Part shown: positions 1-5,765 of the stretch, piece by piece
Position numbering within the stretch: position 1 is the stretch's first letter
How the letters are laid out: the number at the start of each line of letters is the position of its first letter
NCBI GenBank assembly: GCA_900552155.1
Contig: URYU01000097.1
Coordinates: 1-6,874, forward strand
Reading direction: 5' to 3'
Source of the DNA: an uncultured Collinsella sp.
GTDB lineage: Bacteria; Actinomycetota; Coriobacteriia; Coriobacteriales; Coriobacteriaceae
DNA length: 6,874 nucleotides
Notes under the pieces: generated by a model
What the model was told of the DNA's origin: nothing
Database searches by the model: none
The model's input: only the letters and a program-made list of their open reading frames with translations
Position numbers and translations under genes: made by a program

Positions 1-493
1 CGCCGCACATGTGGTCGCGCGCGACGACGGCAGCGAGATTGGTGATGCCATCGTGGAGGCCGCCGATGAGTGTCACGCCAATGTCGTGCTCACCTGCGGC
101 GGCACGGGGCTTTCGATGCGCGATGTGACGCCCGAGGCGACGCGTGCCGTCTGCGACCGCGATGTGCCGGGTATTGCCGAGGCGATCCGTGCGTACTCCA
201 TGACCAAGACGCGCCGCGCCATGCTCTCGCGCGCTATTTGCATGCAACGAGGTCATACACTTGTCGTAAACTTTCCCGGTTCTACGAAGGCCGCCCGCGA
301 AAGCTGGGAGGCCATAGCAGATCAGCTGGAGCACGCAGCTCAGATGACAGCGGGCGGCGGACATACCAATTATGCGGTTTACCTGCGGCGGGGCGACCTA
401 AACGGCTGCTCCGCCTTTGTTTTCCGCCGAAGCGACGCCGAGGTGCACGCTAACTCGAAACTATATTCTCTGGCGAGAATAATTTCTCACTAA
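1..493 (+). CDS. MogA/MoaB-type molybdenum cofactor biosynthesis protein, 5'-truncated by window edge
   Basis: This family (MogA, MoaB, Cnx1-G) binds molybdopterin and adenylates it before molybdate insertion, in the cytoplasm. The frame (first full codon at 2) is open to the left edge, so the start and probably about 50-60 residues are missing; the GTG at 11 is unlikely to be the start. Family marks are the glycine loop CGGTGLSMRDVTPEAT (about 101-148), close to MogA's TTGGTGPARRDVTPDAT, then DVPGIAEAIR, the MLSRA segment, and NFPGSTKAARESW (about 275-313), equivalent to MogA's NLPG-K. A CinA domain is less likely because the RDVTP form is typical of Mog proteins. The conserved part ends near AGGGH (about 364). 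The last ~40 residues match nothing I know, use rarer codons (CTA, CGA, AGA, ATA) and overlap a terminator and an operator, so they look like a read-through tail. The family call is firm; whether it is MogA, MoaB or part of a fusion cannot be decided. Confidence 0.85.
   Translation, partial: AAHVVARDDGSEIGDAIVEAADECHANVVLTCGGTGLSMRDVTPEATRAVCDRDVPGIAEAIRAYSMTKTRRAMLSRAICMQRGHTLVVNFPGSTKAARESWEAIADQLEHAAQMTAGGGHTNYAVYLRRGDLNGCSAFVFRRSDAEVHANSKLYSLARIISH
387..423 (+). terminator. Rho-independent terminator lying inside the 3' end of the mog-type ORF
   Basis: GGCGGGGC (387-394) pairs with GCTCCGCC (408-415) over 8 bp with one G-U pair. The loop is 13 nt, and TTTGTTTT (416-423) follows at once. 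This is a textbook intrinsic terminator. It lies 70 bases before the ORF's stop (491-493), which is odd for a working gene end and suggests the coding region once stopped just before it. It would separate the cofactor gene from the mod operon. Confidence 0.7.
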
Positions 494-501
494 CATTATT
501 C
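464..501. promoter_or_regulatory. Operator-like nested inverted repeats upstream of modA
   Basis: TATTCTC (464-470) and GAGAATA (475-481) form a perfect 7-bp inverted repeat around TGGC. GAGAA (475-479) is also an inverted repeat of TTCTC (484-488), so the half-site occurs three times (466, 475, 484) at exact 9-bp steps. GAATAAT (477-483) is further repeated inverted as ATTATTC (495-501). The cluster covers the expected -35 region of the modA promoter, a usual place for a repressor. Molybdate operons are often controlled by ModE, whose E. coli site contains TATAT-type dyads. The resemblance here is partial and the regulator is not in the window. Confidence 0.5.
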
Positions 502-510
502 GCGCAGAAG

Positions 511-516
511 TATAAT
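511..516 (+). promoter_or_regulatory. Probable -10 box of the mod operon promoter
   Basis: TATAAT at 511-516 is a perfect sigma-70 -10 hexamer, 61 bases before the modA ATG. I find no convincing -35 hexamer at 16-18 bp spacing. Either an activator is needed or the -35 is weak. The dyads at 464-501 lie where the -35 should be. Confidence 0.55.
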
Positions 517-532
517 CTGGTTGCAGATTAAA

Positions 533-571
533 GCCCGCGGTGGGGTACCCGGGCACAAGGTCCGAAAGGGT
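533..571 (+). promoter_or_regulatory. Short foldable 5' leader of modA that can pair with its ribosome-binding site
   Basis: GCCCG (533-537) can pair with CGGGC (550-554) around a 12-nt loop. Alternatively ACCC (547-550) can pair with GGGT (568-571), which covers the purine-rich ribosome-binding site of modA (GAAAGGG, 564-570). The two pairings share bases and exclude each other. The stems are short and the region is GC-rich, so this may be chance. It does not match a riboswitch class that I can recognise with confidence. Confidence 0.25.
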
Positions 572-576
572 TGAAT

Positions 577-1452
577 ATGTTCGATTTGGTTTCTCGCCGC
601 GGATTCGTCTCACTTTCTGCTGTCGCCGCTGCCGGCCTTGGTCTTGCCGGTTGCTCGGGCAGCAAGACGTCCGAGCCGGCCGGATCCGATGCCGGCTCCG
701 CCAAGGCCTCTTCCAAGAAGGAAACCGTCGAGCTGCAGGTCTTTGCCGCCAACTCCCTCGAGAAGGCCCTTCCCGAGGTCCAGGAGCTCTACACCGACCA
801 GACCGGCACCACCTTTGCCGATACGCAGTTTAAGGCCTCCGGCGACCTCGTTGAGCAGATGAAGGCCGGCGCCACGGTCGACGTGCTCATCACCGCTTCC
901 AAGGGTACCATGGATGACGCTGAGACCGCCGAGCTCGTCGACGCCGACACGCGTGAGGACATGTTCGTCAACGACCTCGTGATTATTCGCGCCGAGGGCT
1001 CCGACACCAAGATCGAGGCCATCGCCGACGTCGCGAACCTGGACGGCAAGATCGCCATCGGCGACGCCAAGACCGTCCCCGCCGGCAAGTACGCCAACCA
1101 GGCGCTGGCTTCCGTGGGCCTCTACACCGGCATCGAGGGCGACGACGGCGAGTATGCGCCCGAGATCGCCGACAAGGTGGCCCTGGCCGACAAAGTTGGT
1201 ACCGCCGCCGCCTATGTGTCCACGGGCGACTGCGTGGCTGGATTTGTCTACAGCTCCGATATCTTCCGCTACGACGGCATCGAGGAGGCCTTCGTGTGTC
1301 CCGAGGACTCGCACAAGCCCATCGTGTATCCGGGTGCCGTTGCCGAGAGCTCCGAGCACGCCGACGAAGCCAAGGCGTTCATCGACTTCTGTCTGACCAA
1401 CAAGAAGGCTCAGAAGATTTGGGCCAAGTACGGCTTTGAGCTTTCCGCGTAG
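577..1452 (+). CDS. modA: Molybdate ABC transporter substrate-binding lipoprotein ModA
   Basis: ModA captures molybdate (or tungstate) outside the membrane and delivers it to ModBC. The ATG at 577 (291 residues) has GAAAGGG six bases upstream and is preferred over an in-frame TTG at 571. Residues 6-10 read SRRGF, a twin-arginine-like motif, followed by a hydrophobic stretch and the lipobox LAGC (23-26), so Cys26 should be lipidated. A low-complexity Ser/Ala/Lys linker follows (about 27-48). The binding fold shows AANSL (57-61, equivalent to the AAASL oxyanion loop), SGDLVEQMKAGATVDVLITAS (about 88-108, in two parts), NDLVII, IAIGDAKTVPAGKYA (about 159-173) and a YPGAV segment near the C-terminus, all in ModA order. 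It is the first gene of modABC. It could be a tungstate-preferring variant, which sequence alone cannot settle. Confidence 0.93.
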   Translation: MFDLVSRRGFVSLSAVAAAGLGLAGCSGSKTSEPAGSDAGSAKASSKKETVELQVFAANSLEKALPEVQELYTDQTGTTFADTQFKASGDLVEQMKAGATVDVLITASKGTMDDAETAELVDADTREDMFVNDLVIIRAEGSDTKIEAIADVANLDGKIAIGDAKTVPAGKYANQALASVGLYTGIEGDDGEYAPEIADKVALADKVGTAAAYVSTGDCVAGFVYSSDIFRYDGIEEAFVCPEDSHKPIVYPGAVAESSEHADEAKAFIDFCLTNKKAQKIWAKYGFELSA

Positions 1453-1520
1453 TGCGGCTTGGCGCGATAATTCCATCGTTTTGTGTTTCACTCCGTTCTT
1501 GTATTCGCTTGGAGCTTTTC

Positions 1521-2963
1521 GTGCTTAATAGATTCCGCATGCTTGTCGCCTGTGCTTTGACCTTCGCGCTTTGCTGGGTGCCGGGATTTGCGTTTGCTGG
1601 GGACGCTGAGGACGGGGCCCAGGTTGCTGCGACCGCTCATGGGCTTTCCTATGGGATCGAGGGTTTTGAGCGGCTGGCCAAGGGGACCGCTCGTGCCATG
1701 GAGGGCCAGCCTGAGGGCTACCGGTTTCCCGTTGACGAGGACGTGGACCTTGTGGTGGCGCCTGCTGCCGATCGCGTTGTGGTGTGGATATCGCCCAAGG
1801 CGGTCGAGAAGTATGGATTGGATCCGCAGGACAACGAGTGCGTATCGGGGCTCAAGGCCCTCGTCTGTAAGCTCGACAGCGCAAACTGCATGGGAGGTGC
1901 GCAGCTGGGGGACGTGGATCTTCCTTGGTATGTCACGGCGGAAACAACGTTTGATTCCGGCGGGTATACCTATGGCTTTGACGAGCGCGGTGCGGATGGG
2001 GACCGCTATGTGGTGATTGCATCAGCCTCGGGTGATGCCAAGGGCGGCGCGCGTTGGCTTGATAGCGCTCACATGGTAGAAGCATCGTCTGTCGTATTGC
2101 GGGATGAGCAGGGGCCCTGGACCTCTCTGACCTCCTTTTTGTGCGACATCGACTATCGCCCGGTTTGGGTGTCCATTTATACGAGCGGTCTTGCCCTGGT
2201 GATCGCGTTTGCGCTGGGCCTGTTCGCCGCGTGGAAGACCATGGGTACCTCGAGTCGCATCAAGGGCCTGCTCGATTCGGTCTTTACGATTCCTATGGTG
2301 CTGCCGCCTACGGTGTGCGGCTTTTTGCTGCTTATGCTATTTGGTCGATCGACCGGGGTCGGTCGGTGGCTTATCGCGCACGGCGTCTCGATTGTCTTTA
2401 CGTGGCCGGCGGCGGTGATCTCTGCCGTGGTGGTGTCGTTCCCGCTCGTCTATCGTACGGCACTCGGAGCCTTCGAGAGCCTCGACACGCAGATGCTCGA
2501 CGCCGCGCGAACCTTGGGATGGTCCGAGCGTCTCATCTTTACCAAGCTTATGATGCCGCTTGGGTGGCCCTCTATTGCCGCCGGCACGGTGCTCGCCTTT
2601 GCCCGCGCGATGGGCGAGTTTGGCTGCACGCTGTTCTTTGCGGGCAACTACGCCGGTATTACGCAGACCATTCCCATCGCCATCTACTTTGAGTGGATGG
2701 GCGGCAACACGTCGGTGGCCCTCTTTTGGGTCGTCGTCGTGATTGTCTTTAGCTTTTTGGTCATCCTGTTCATCAACATGTACACCGCTCATTCGCAAAA
2801 GTATCGCGAGCGGGGCCTTTCCCGTGCGGAGCGCAAACAGGCCAAAGATCTCGCCGGACAGGGCGATTCGCTCGACCCAGTCGGCGGCGATGCCCTGCGT
2901 ATCGATCGCGAGGCGCTGGCCGAGCTCATGCGCGATGATGCGGCGCCGCAGGGAGGTCGATAG
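1521..2963 (+). CDS. modB: Molybdate ABC transporter permease ModB with an extra N-terminal extracytoplasmic domain
   Basis: ModB forms the membrane channel of the molybdate importer. I place the start at GTG 1521, with GGAG at 1511-1514 six bases upstream. It gives a clear signal peptide (basic LNRFR, hydrophobic core, AFA before Gly27) and 480 residues. An earlier in-frame GTG at 1452 overlaps the modA stop and lacks a ribosome-binding site; ATG 1539 is a fallback. Residues ~27-210 are a soluble domain I do not recognise, with cysteines 107, 116, 123 and 208. The permease proper starts near residue 215 with several membrane segments and contains the coupling (EAA) loop DAARTLGWSERLIFTKLMMP from about 327, with its conserved Gly, followed by PSIAAGTVLAFARAMGEFG. 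A charged cytoplasmic tail occupies ~422-480. Ordinary ModB proteins are only about 220-230 residues, so this one is about twice as long. Codons in 1540-1960 (many GGG, GCT) look less biased than in the neighbours. Confidence 0.88.
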   Translation: MLNRFRMLVACALTFALCWVPGFAFAGDAEDGAQVAATAHGLSYGIEGFERLAKGTARAMEGQPEGYRFPVDEDVDLVVAPAADRVVVWISPKAVEKYGLDPQDNECVSGLKALVCKLDSANCMGGAQLGDVDLPWYVTAETTFDSGGYTYGFDERGADGDRYVVIASASGDAKGGARWLDSAHMVEASSVVLRDEQGPWTSLTSFLCDIDYRPVWVSIYTSGLALVIAFALGLFAAWKTMGTSSRIKGLLDSVFTIPMVLPPTVCGFLLLMLFGRSTGVGRWLIAHGVSIVFTWPAAVISAVVVSFPLVYRTALGAFESLDTQMLDAARTLGWSERLIFTKLMMPLGWPSIAAGTVLAFARAMGEFGCTLFFAGNYAGITQTIPIAIYFEWMGGNTSVALFWVVVVIVFSFLVILFINMYTAHSQKYRERGLSRAERKQAKDLAGQGDSLDPVGGDALRIDREALAELMRDDAAPQGGR

Positions 2964-2966
2964 GTC

Positions 2967-3842
2967 ATGTCACTCGTTCTGGATATCAAAAAGCGCTATC
3001 CCGGCTTTATGCTCGACATGCAGCTTGAGGCCGGCGAGGAGCGCGTGGCGCTGCTGGGCGCCTCGGGTTGTGGCAAGAGCTGCACGCTGCGCTGCATTGC
3101 CGGTGTGGAGACGCCCGACGAGGGCAAGATCGTCGTCAACGGCGTGACCTTTTTTGACTCGGGGGCGGGCATCAACCTGTCGCCCCAGGAGCGAAAATGC
3201 GCCCTGCTGTTCCAAAACTATCAGCTGTTCCCTAATATGACAGTGGCCGATAACGTATGTGCCGGCGTAAAGGATGCGGGCGACGCCGCGGCGCGCAAGC
3301 AGCTTGCCGAGCGCTACCTGGGTATCTTTGGACTGGCCGATTTTGCCGACCGCTATCCCGCGCGACTCTCGGGCGGTCAGCAGCAACGTGTGGCGCTTGC
3401 GCGCATGGTGGCGGCGCATCCGGGCATTTTTATGTTCGACGAGCCCATGAGCGCACTCGATTCCTATCTTAAGAGCGCCCTCGAACAGAACATGCTCGAC
3501 CTGTTCGATGTATGCAACCGCACCGTGCTCTACGTGAGCCACGATATTGACGAGGCATGCCGCCTGTGCGAGCGCATTTGCGTGATGCATAACGGACATG
3601 TCGAGGAGATCGGCTCCGTCGAGGACGTGGTCCGCCGTCCGCAGACGCTGGCGGCGCTGCGCCTGACGGGCTGCAAGAACACAAGCCGGGCGCGCAAGAT
3701 CGGCGACGAAGAAGTTGAGGCGCTCGATTGGGGCATGACCTTTAACGTGGGTCGCGAGGTTCCCGATAATGTGGCGTACCTGGGCATTCGCGCGAGCTAC
3801 TTCCATGTGGACAACCGTGCCGCGCGGGGTCGCAACAGCTAA
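2967..3842 (+). CDS. modC: Molybdate ABC transporter ATP-binding protein ModC, prematurely terminated in the TOBE domain
   Basis: ModC is the ATPase that drives molybdate import through ModB. ATG 2967 lies 3 bases after the modB stop with GGGAGG at 2951-2956, so translation is probably coupled. The nucleotide-binding domain is complete: Walker A GASGCGKS (31-38), Q-loop FQNYQLFPNM (82-91), signature LSGGQQQR (134-141), Walker B FMFDEP (155-160), D-loop SALD (162-165) and switch histidine SHD (191-193). The C-terminal molybdate-type regulatory (TOBE) region begins after about residue 230. The frame stops at TAA 3840-3842 after 291 residues, but the same frame continues open for 64 more codons to TAG 4035-4037. 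That gives 356 codons in all, close to E. coli ModC (about 352). The ATPase core should still work; the TOBE domain would be cut. TAA is not a known recoding signal here, so a nonsense mutation or a sequencing error is likely. Confidence 0.88.
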   Translation: MSLVLDIKKRYPGFMLDMQLEAGEERVALLGASGCGKSCTLRCIAGVETPDEGKIVVNGVTFFDSGAGINLSPQERKCALLFQNYQLFPNMTVADNVCAGVKDAGDAAARKQLAERYLGIFGLADFADRYPARLSGGQQQRVALARMVAAHPGIFMFDEPMSALDSYLKSALEQNMLDLFDVCNRTVLYVSHDIDEACRLCERICVMHNGHVEEIGSVEDVVRRPQTLAALRLTGCKNTSRARKIGDEEVEALDWGMTFNVGREVPDNVAYLGIRASYFHVDNRAARGRNS

Positions 3843-4037
3843 GACCTGCACGAGGCGCGCGTGAGCGCATCGCGTTTTGAGCGCCTGGTGCTGTTGGATG
3901 CGCCGCGGGCCGATGCGCCAACGCGTCTGCAGTGGAAGGTCAACAAATTGAGCGTACCAGCGGATGGGTTACCGCAAGAAGGCGAGACCCTGCGTATGCA
4001 TTTTGATGCCAGCAGGATCCATCTGGTTTGTCGGTAG
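3843..4037 (+). pseudogene. modC: Severed C-terminal end of modC (second half of TOBE domain)
   Basis: Directly after the TAA at 3840-3842, the modC frame stays open for 64 codons to TAG 4035-4037. The product begins DLHEARVSASRFERLVLLDA and ends RMHFDASRIHLVCR, which looks like ordinary protein, with G/C-rich third codon positions like the rest of modC. Its length completes a normal ModC, and the operon terminator starts 12 bases after the TAG. All three facts say this is the rest of the gene, not intergenic DNA. A GTG at 3861 with GAGG at 3852-3855 could in principle allow restart after the stop, giving a separate peptide of 58 residues, but I consider that unlikely. Confidence 0.75.
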
Positions 4038-4048
4038 CGCCGGGTAAT

Positions 4049-4083
4049 GCCGTCGGGGATATAAGTCTCGGCGGCTTTGTCTT
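4049..4083 (+). terminator. Probable Rho-independent terminator of the mod operon
   Basis: GCCGTCG (4049-4055) pairs with CGGCGGC (4069-4075) over 7 bp with one wobble. Three weaker pairs (4056-4058 with 4066-4068) can extend it inward. It is followed by TTTGTCTT (4076-4083). It starts 12 bases after the TAG at 4037, as expected if modC originally ended there. The tail is interrupted by G and C, so efficiency may be moderate. Confidence 0.55.
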
Positions 4084-4170
4084 GCCGTTCGCCGAATGGG
4101 GAATGACAAACTCTTATCAACACAGATAATTATTTATTAAACGACGGCACACGAGGTTGTCGTACGAATG

Positions 4171-4219
4171 TCAACGGTGTTCGCATGGTCGACGACCGTT
4201 GATATAGTTGACCTCAACT
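4171..4219 (+). promoter_or_regulatory. Promoter with extended -10 and flanking TCAAC/GTTGA operators, upstream of the first double-cubane gene
   Basis: TATAGT at 4203-4208 is a good -10, preceded by the extended element TGA (4200-4202). TTCGCA (4180-4185) is a weak -35 at 17-bp spacing. TCAACGGT (4171-4178) and ACCGTTGA (4195-4202) form a perfect 8-bp inverted repeat with centres 24 bp apart that brackets the -35 and spacer. AGTTGACCTCAACT (4206-4219) is a second perfect dyad across the -10 and probable start site. The half-site TCAAC also occurs at 4117-4121, near an AT-rich patch (4125-4140) that might hold another promoter. The repeated half-sites suggest a dimeric regulator; which one is unknown. 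Confidence 0.5.
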
Positions 4220-4238
4220 TGTAGAGGAGGGTGCGCAC

Positions 4239-4307
4239 ATGCCGCAGACGACATACATTCGCCGCGTTGCCGCGCGTGCCCTATATATGGCTCGGAGCCG
4301 CATATGA
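4239..4307 (+). CDS. Possible 22-residue leader peptide
   Basis: A perfect AGGAGG (4225-4230) stands 8 bases before ATG 4239, giving a 22-codon frame that ends at TGA 4305-4307. The peptide starts MPQTTYIRR and holds five arginines. It does not resemble any protein known to me. It lies just downstream of the predicted promoter and 160 bases before the dehydratase-like gene. Its stop falls inside a stem-loop (4291-4330), so ribosomes finishing it would disturb that stem. This layout fits a regulatory upstream ORF. The very strong ribosome-binding site is the main support; the short length means it could be a relic. Confidence 0.4.
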   Translation: MPQTTYIRRVAARALYMARSRI

Positions 4308-4330
4308 GCAGGTATGTTCACGGCTCCGGG
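4291..4330 (+). promoter_or_regulatory. Stem-loop overlapping the end of the leader ORF
   Basis: CGGAGCCG (4293-4300) and CGGCTCCG (4321-4328) are perfectly complementary. With one wobble and one more pair (4291-4292 with 4329-4330) the stem reaches 10 bp. The 20-nt loop carries the leader ORF stop codon and a small CATA/TATG pairing (4301-4304, 4313-4316). There is no T-tract after it, so it is not a simple terminator. Confidence 0.4.
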
Positions 4331-4353
4331 AGAGACGACGCACAACTAAATAA

Positions 4354-4463
4354 CCGTCCGCAAGGCAGGTTCCCTAAAATTCCGGGTTTGAGCACGGCCG
4401 GACAATCGCCGTCCGTCGTGCATCGATACCGCCGTTATCCGTTTTTGGTTCGAGAGGGGAACC
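4354..4463 (+). promoter_or_regulatory. Structured 5' leader that can hide the ribosome-binding site of the first double-cubane gene
   Basis: GGTTCCC (4368-4374) is perfectly complementary to GGGAACC (4457-4463), which includes part of the ribosome-binding site GAGAGGGG (4452-4459) in front of ATG 4467. Inside lies a 10-bp hairpin: GCACG (4392-4396) with CGTGC (4417-4421) and CGGAC (4399-4403) with GTCCG (4411-4415). CCGTCCG also occurs earlier at 4354-4360 and could take the same CGGAC. A third, weaker option pairs CGGACAAT (4399-4406) with GTTATCCG (4434-4441), one mismatch, right before TTTTT (4442-4446), which resembles an attenuator. These pairings exclude one another. No known riboswitch class was recognised. 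Confidence 0.4.
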
Positions 4464-4466
4464 GTC

Positions 4467-5750
4467 ATGGCTGAAGAATTTGATTTCCATCCGATGTGGG
4501 AGAGCCTCGGCATGAATCTTGCCGACCACGACCTGCTGCTGGGCGCCGTGGGCCAGATGTACGGCGATATGTTCCTGACGCAGAACAATCGCCCCAAGTC
4601 TACGTCCTACCTGGATTTTGTCGCCACCAACATCCACAGCGGCCGTATTAAGGAGATGCTCGACAAGAAGGAGGCCGGCGAGGCCACCAAGATCGTCGGC
4701 TCGTTCTGCGTCTACGTGCCCGAGGAGATCGTACTTGCCTGCGACGGTATCCCCGTGGGTCTATGCTCTGGTGCCGATTGGGCAACCGATAAGGTCGAGG
4801 AGCACCTGCCGCGCAACACCTGTCCGCTTATCAAGAGCTTTGCCGGCTTTAAGCTGGGCGAGGTCTGCCCCTACATTGAGTCGAGTGACTTGGTGGTAGG
4901 CGAGAACACCTGCGACGGCAAGAAGAAAGCCTACGAGTTTTTTGCCACGCAAAAGAACATGTACGTCATGGATATTCCCAACGTACACGACGAGTCGACG
5001 CTCGTGACCTGGAAGGCCGAGGTCAAGAAGCTCGCCGACAAGATCGAGGAAGAGTGTGGCGTCAAGATTACGCCCGAGCGTCTGAAGGCCGCCATCCACG
5101 CCGTCAATGAGAAGCGTCGCGCCCTGCAGCGCCTCGCAGCCACGCGCGCTGCCGACCCGGCGCCCATCAGCGGTCTCGACAGCCTGCTGACCGTTCAGGC
5201 CGCCTTTATGGACGACACGCCGCGTCTGACCGGAGCCATCAACGATATGGCGGCTGAGTGCGAGCAGCGTGTCGAGGCCGGCGAGGGCGTGACGCCCAAG
5301 GGGACCAAGCGCATCCTGTACACCGGTACGCCCATGGCCGTGCCCAACTGGAAACTGTTCAACCTCATCGAGAAGGCCGGCGGCGTTGTGGTCGGCGAGG
5401 AGTCCTGCACGGGCTCGCGCTACTACAAGGACCTGGTCGACGAGTCCGGCGAGACGGTCGACGAGATGCTCGACGCCATCGCCGAGCGCTACTTTAAGAT
5501 CAACTGCGCCGTCTTTACGCCCAACGACCAGCGTATGAAGGACATCGTTCAGATGGCCAAGGACCTGCATGTAGACGGCATCGTCGACGTGGCCCTGCAG
5601 TTCTGCACGCTCTACGAGATGGAGTCGTTTGCCGTGGAGAAGGCCGCCGAGGAGGTCGGCATTCCGTTTATGCACATCACGACCGACTACGCTGGCGAGG
5701 ATGCAGGTCAGTTACAAACCAGGATCGAAGCTTTCTTGGAGACCATTTAG
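4467..5750 (+). CDS. 2-hydroxyacyl-CoA dehydratase D-subunit family protein (double-cubane-cluster anaerobic reductase type), complete
   Basis: The family includes HgdB/FldC-type dehydratase subunits and the double-cubane-cluster proteins, cytoplasmic iron-sulfur enzymes that receive low-potential electrons from an ATP-hydrolysing activase. The start is ATG 4467, after GAGAGGGG at 4452-4459; 427 residues. E. coli YjiM (about 380 residues) is matched along the length: GSFCVYVPEEIVLA (78-91), LPRNTCPLIKS (114-124), CPY (134-136), DLVVGENTCDGKKKAYE (141-157), ESCTGSRYY (312-320), INCAVFTPNDQRMK (345-358), QFC (378-380), and a C-terminal TTDY-GQLQTRIEAF. Cysteines 119, 134, 149, 314, 347 and 380 are the likely cluster ligands. 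The first ~45 residues exceed YjiM's N-terminus. YTGTPMAVPNWKL (285-297) has Thr288 where YjiM and the next gene have TGCP. The substrate is unknown and no activase gene is in the window. A long folded leader suggests control after transcription starts. Confidence 0.88.
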   Translation: MAEEFDFHPMWESLGMNLADHDLLLGAVGQMYGDMFLTQNNRPKSTSYLDFVATNIHSGRIKEMLDKKEAGEATKIVGSFCVYVPEEIVLACDGIPVGLCSGADWATDKVEEHLPRNTCPLIKSFAGFKLGEVCPYIESSDLVVGENTCDGKKKAYEFFATQKNMYVMDIPNVHDESTLVTWKAEVKKLADKIEEECGVKITPERLKAAIHAVNEKRRALQRLAATRAADPAPISGLDSLLTVQAAFMDDTPRLTGAINDMAAECEQRVEAGEGVTPKGTKRILYTGTPMAVPNWKLFNLIEKAGGVVVGEESCTGSRYYKDLVDESGETVDEMLDAIAERYFKINCAVFTPNDQRMKDIVQMAKDLHVDGIVDVALQFCTLYEMESFAVEKAAEEVGIPFMHITTDYAGEDAGQLQTRIEAFLETI

Positions 5751-5765
5751 GACTATCCGCCCCGG

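Noticed and set aside
548..556. CCCGGGCAC shared by the modA leader (548-556) and the element at 5773-5781
   Set aside because: Nine GC-rich bases in GC-rich DNA may match by chance, and the surrounding folds differ, so I do not claim a common regulatory motif.
533..571. A molybdenum-cofactor riboswitch before modA
   Set aside because: The position is attractive, but the pairings are short and I cannot match the known consensus from sequence alone. It is listed only as a weak foldable leader.
1452..1520. GTG at 1452 as the start of modB
   Set aside because: It overlaps the modA stop, has no ribosome-binding site, and adds 23 residues before a good signal peptide. GTG 1521 has GGAG at the right distance.
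2970..3851. Long open frame on the - strand opposite modC
   Set aside because: It mirrors modC almost exactly, has a composition caused by G/C-biased third positions, and no plausible protein motifs. The same holds for the - strand frames at 610-1491 and 4761-5675.
4208..4474. 88-codon frame starting at TTG 4208
   Set aside because: It has no ribosome-binding site, overlaps the start of the double-cubane gene, and its sequence is Arg/Pro/Cys-rich shadow-like. The better candidate there is the short ORF at 4239-4307.
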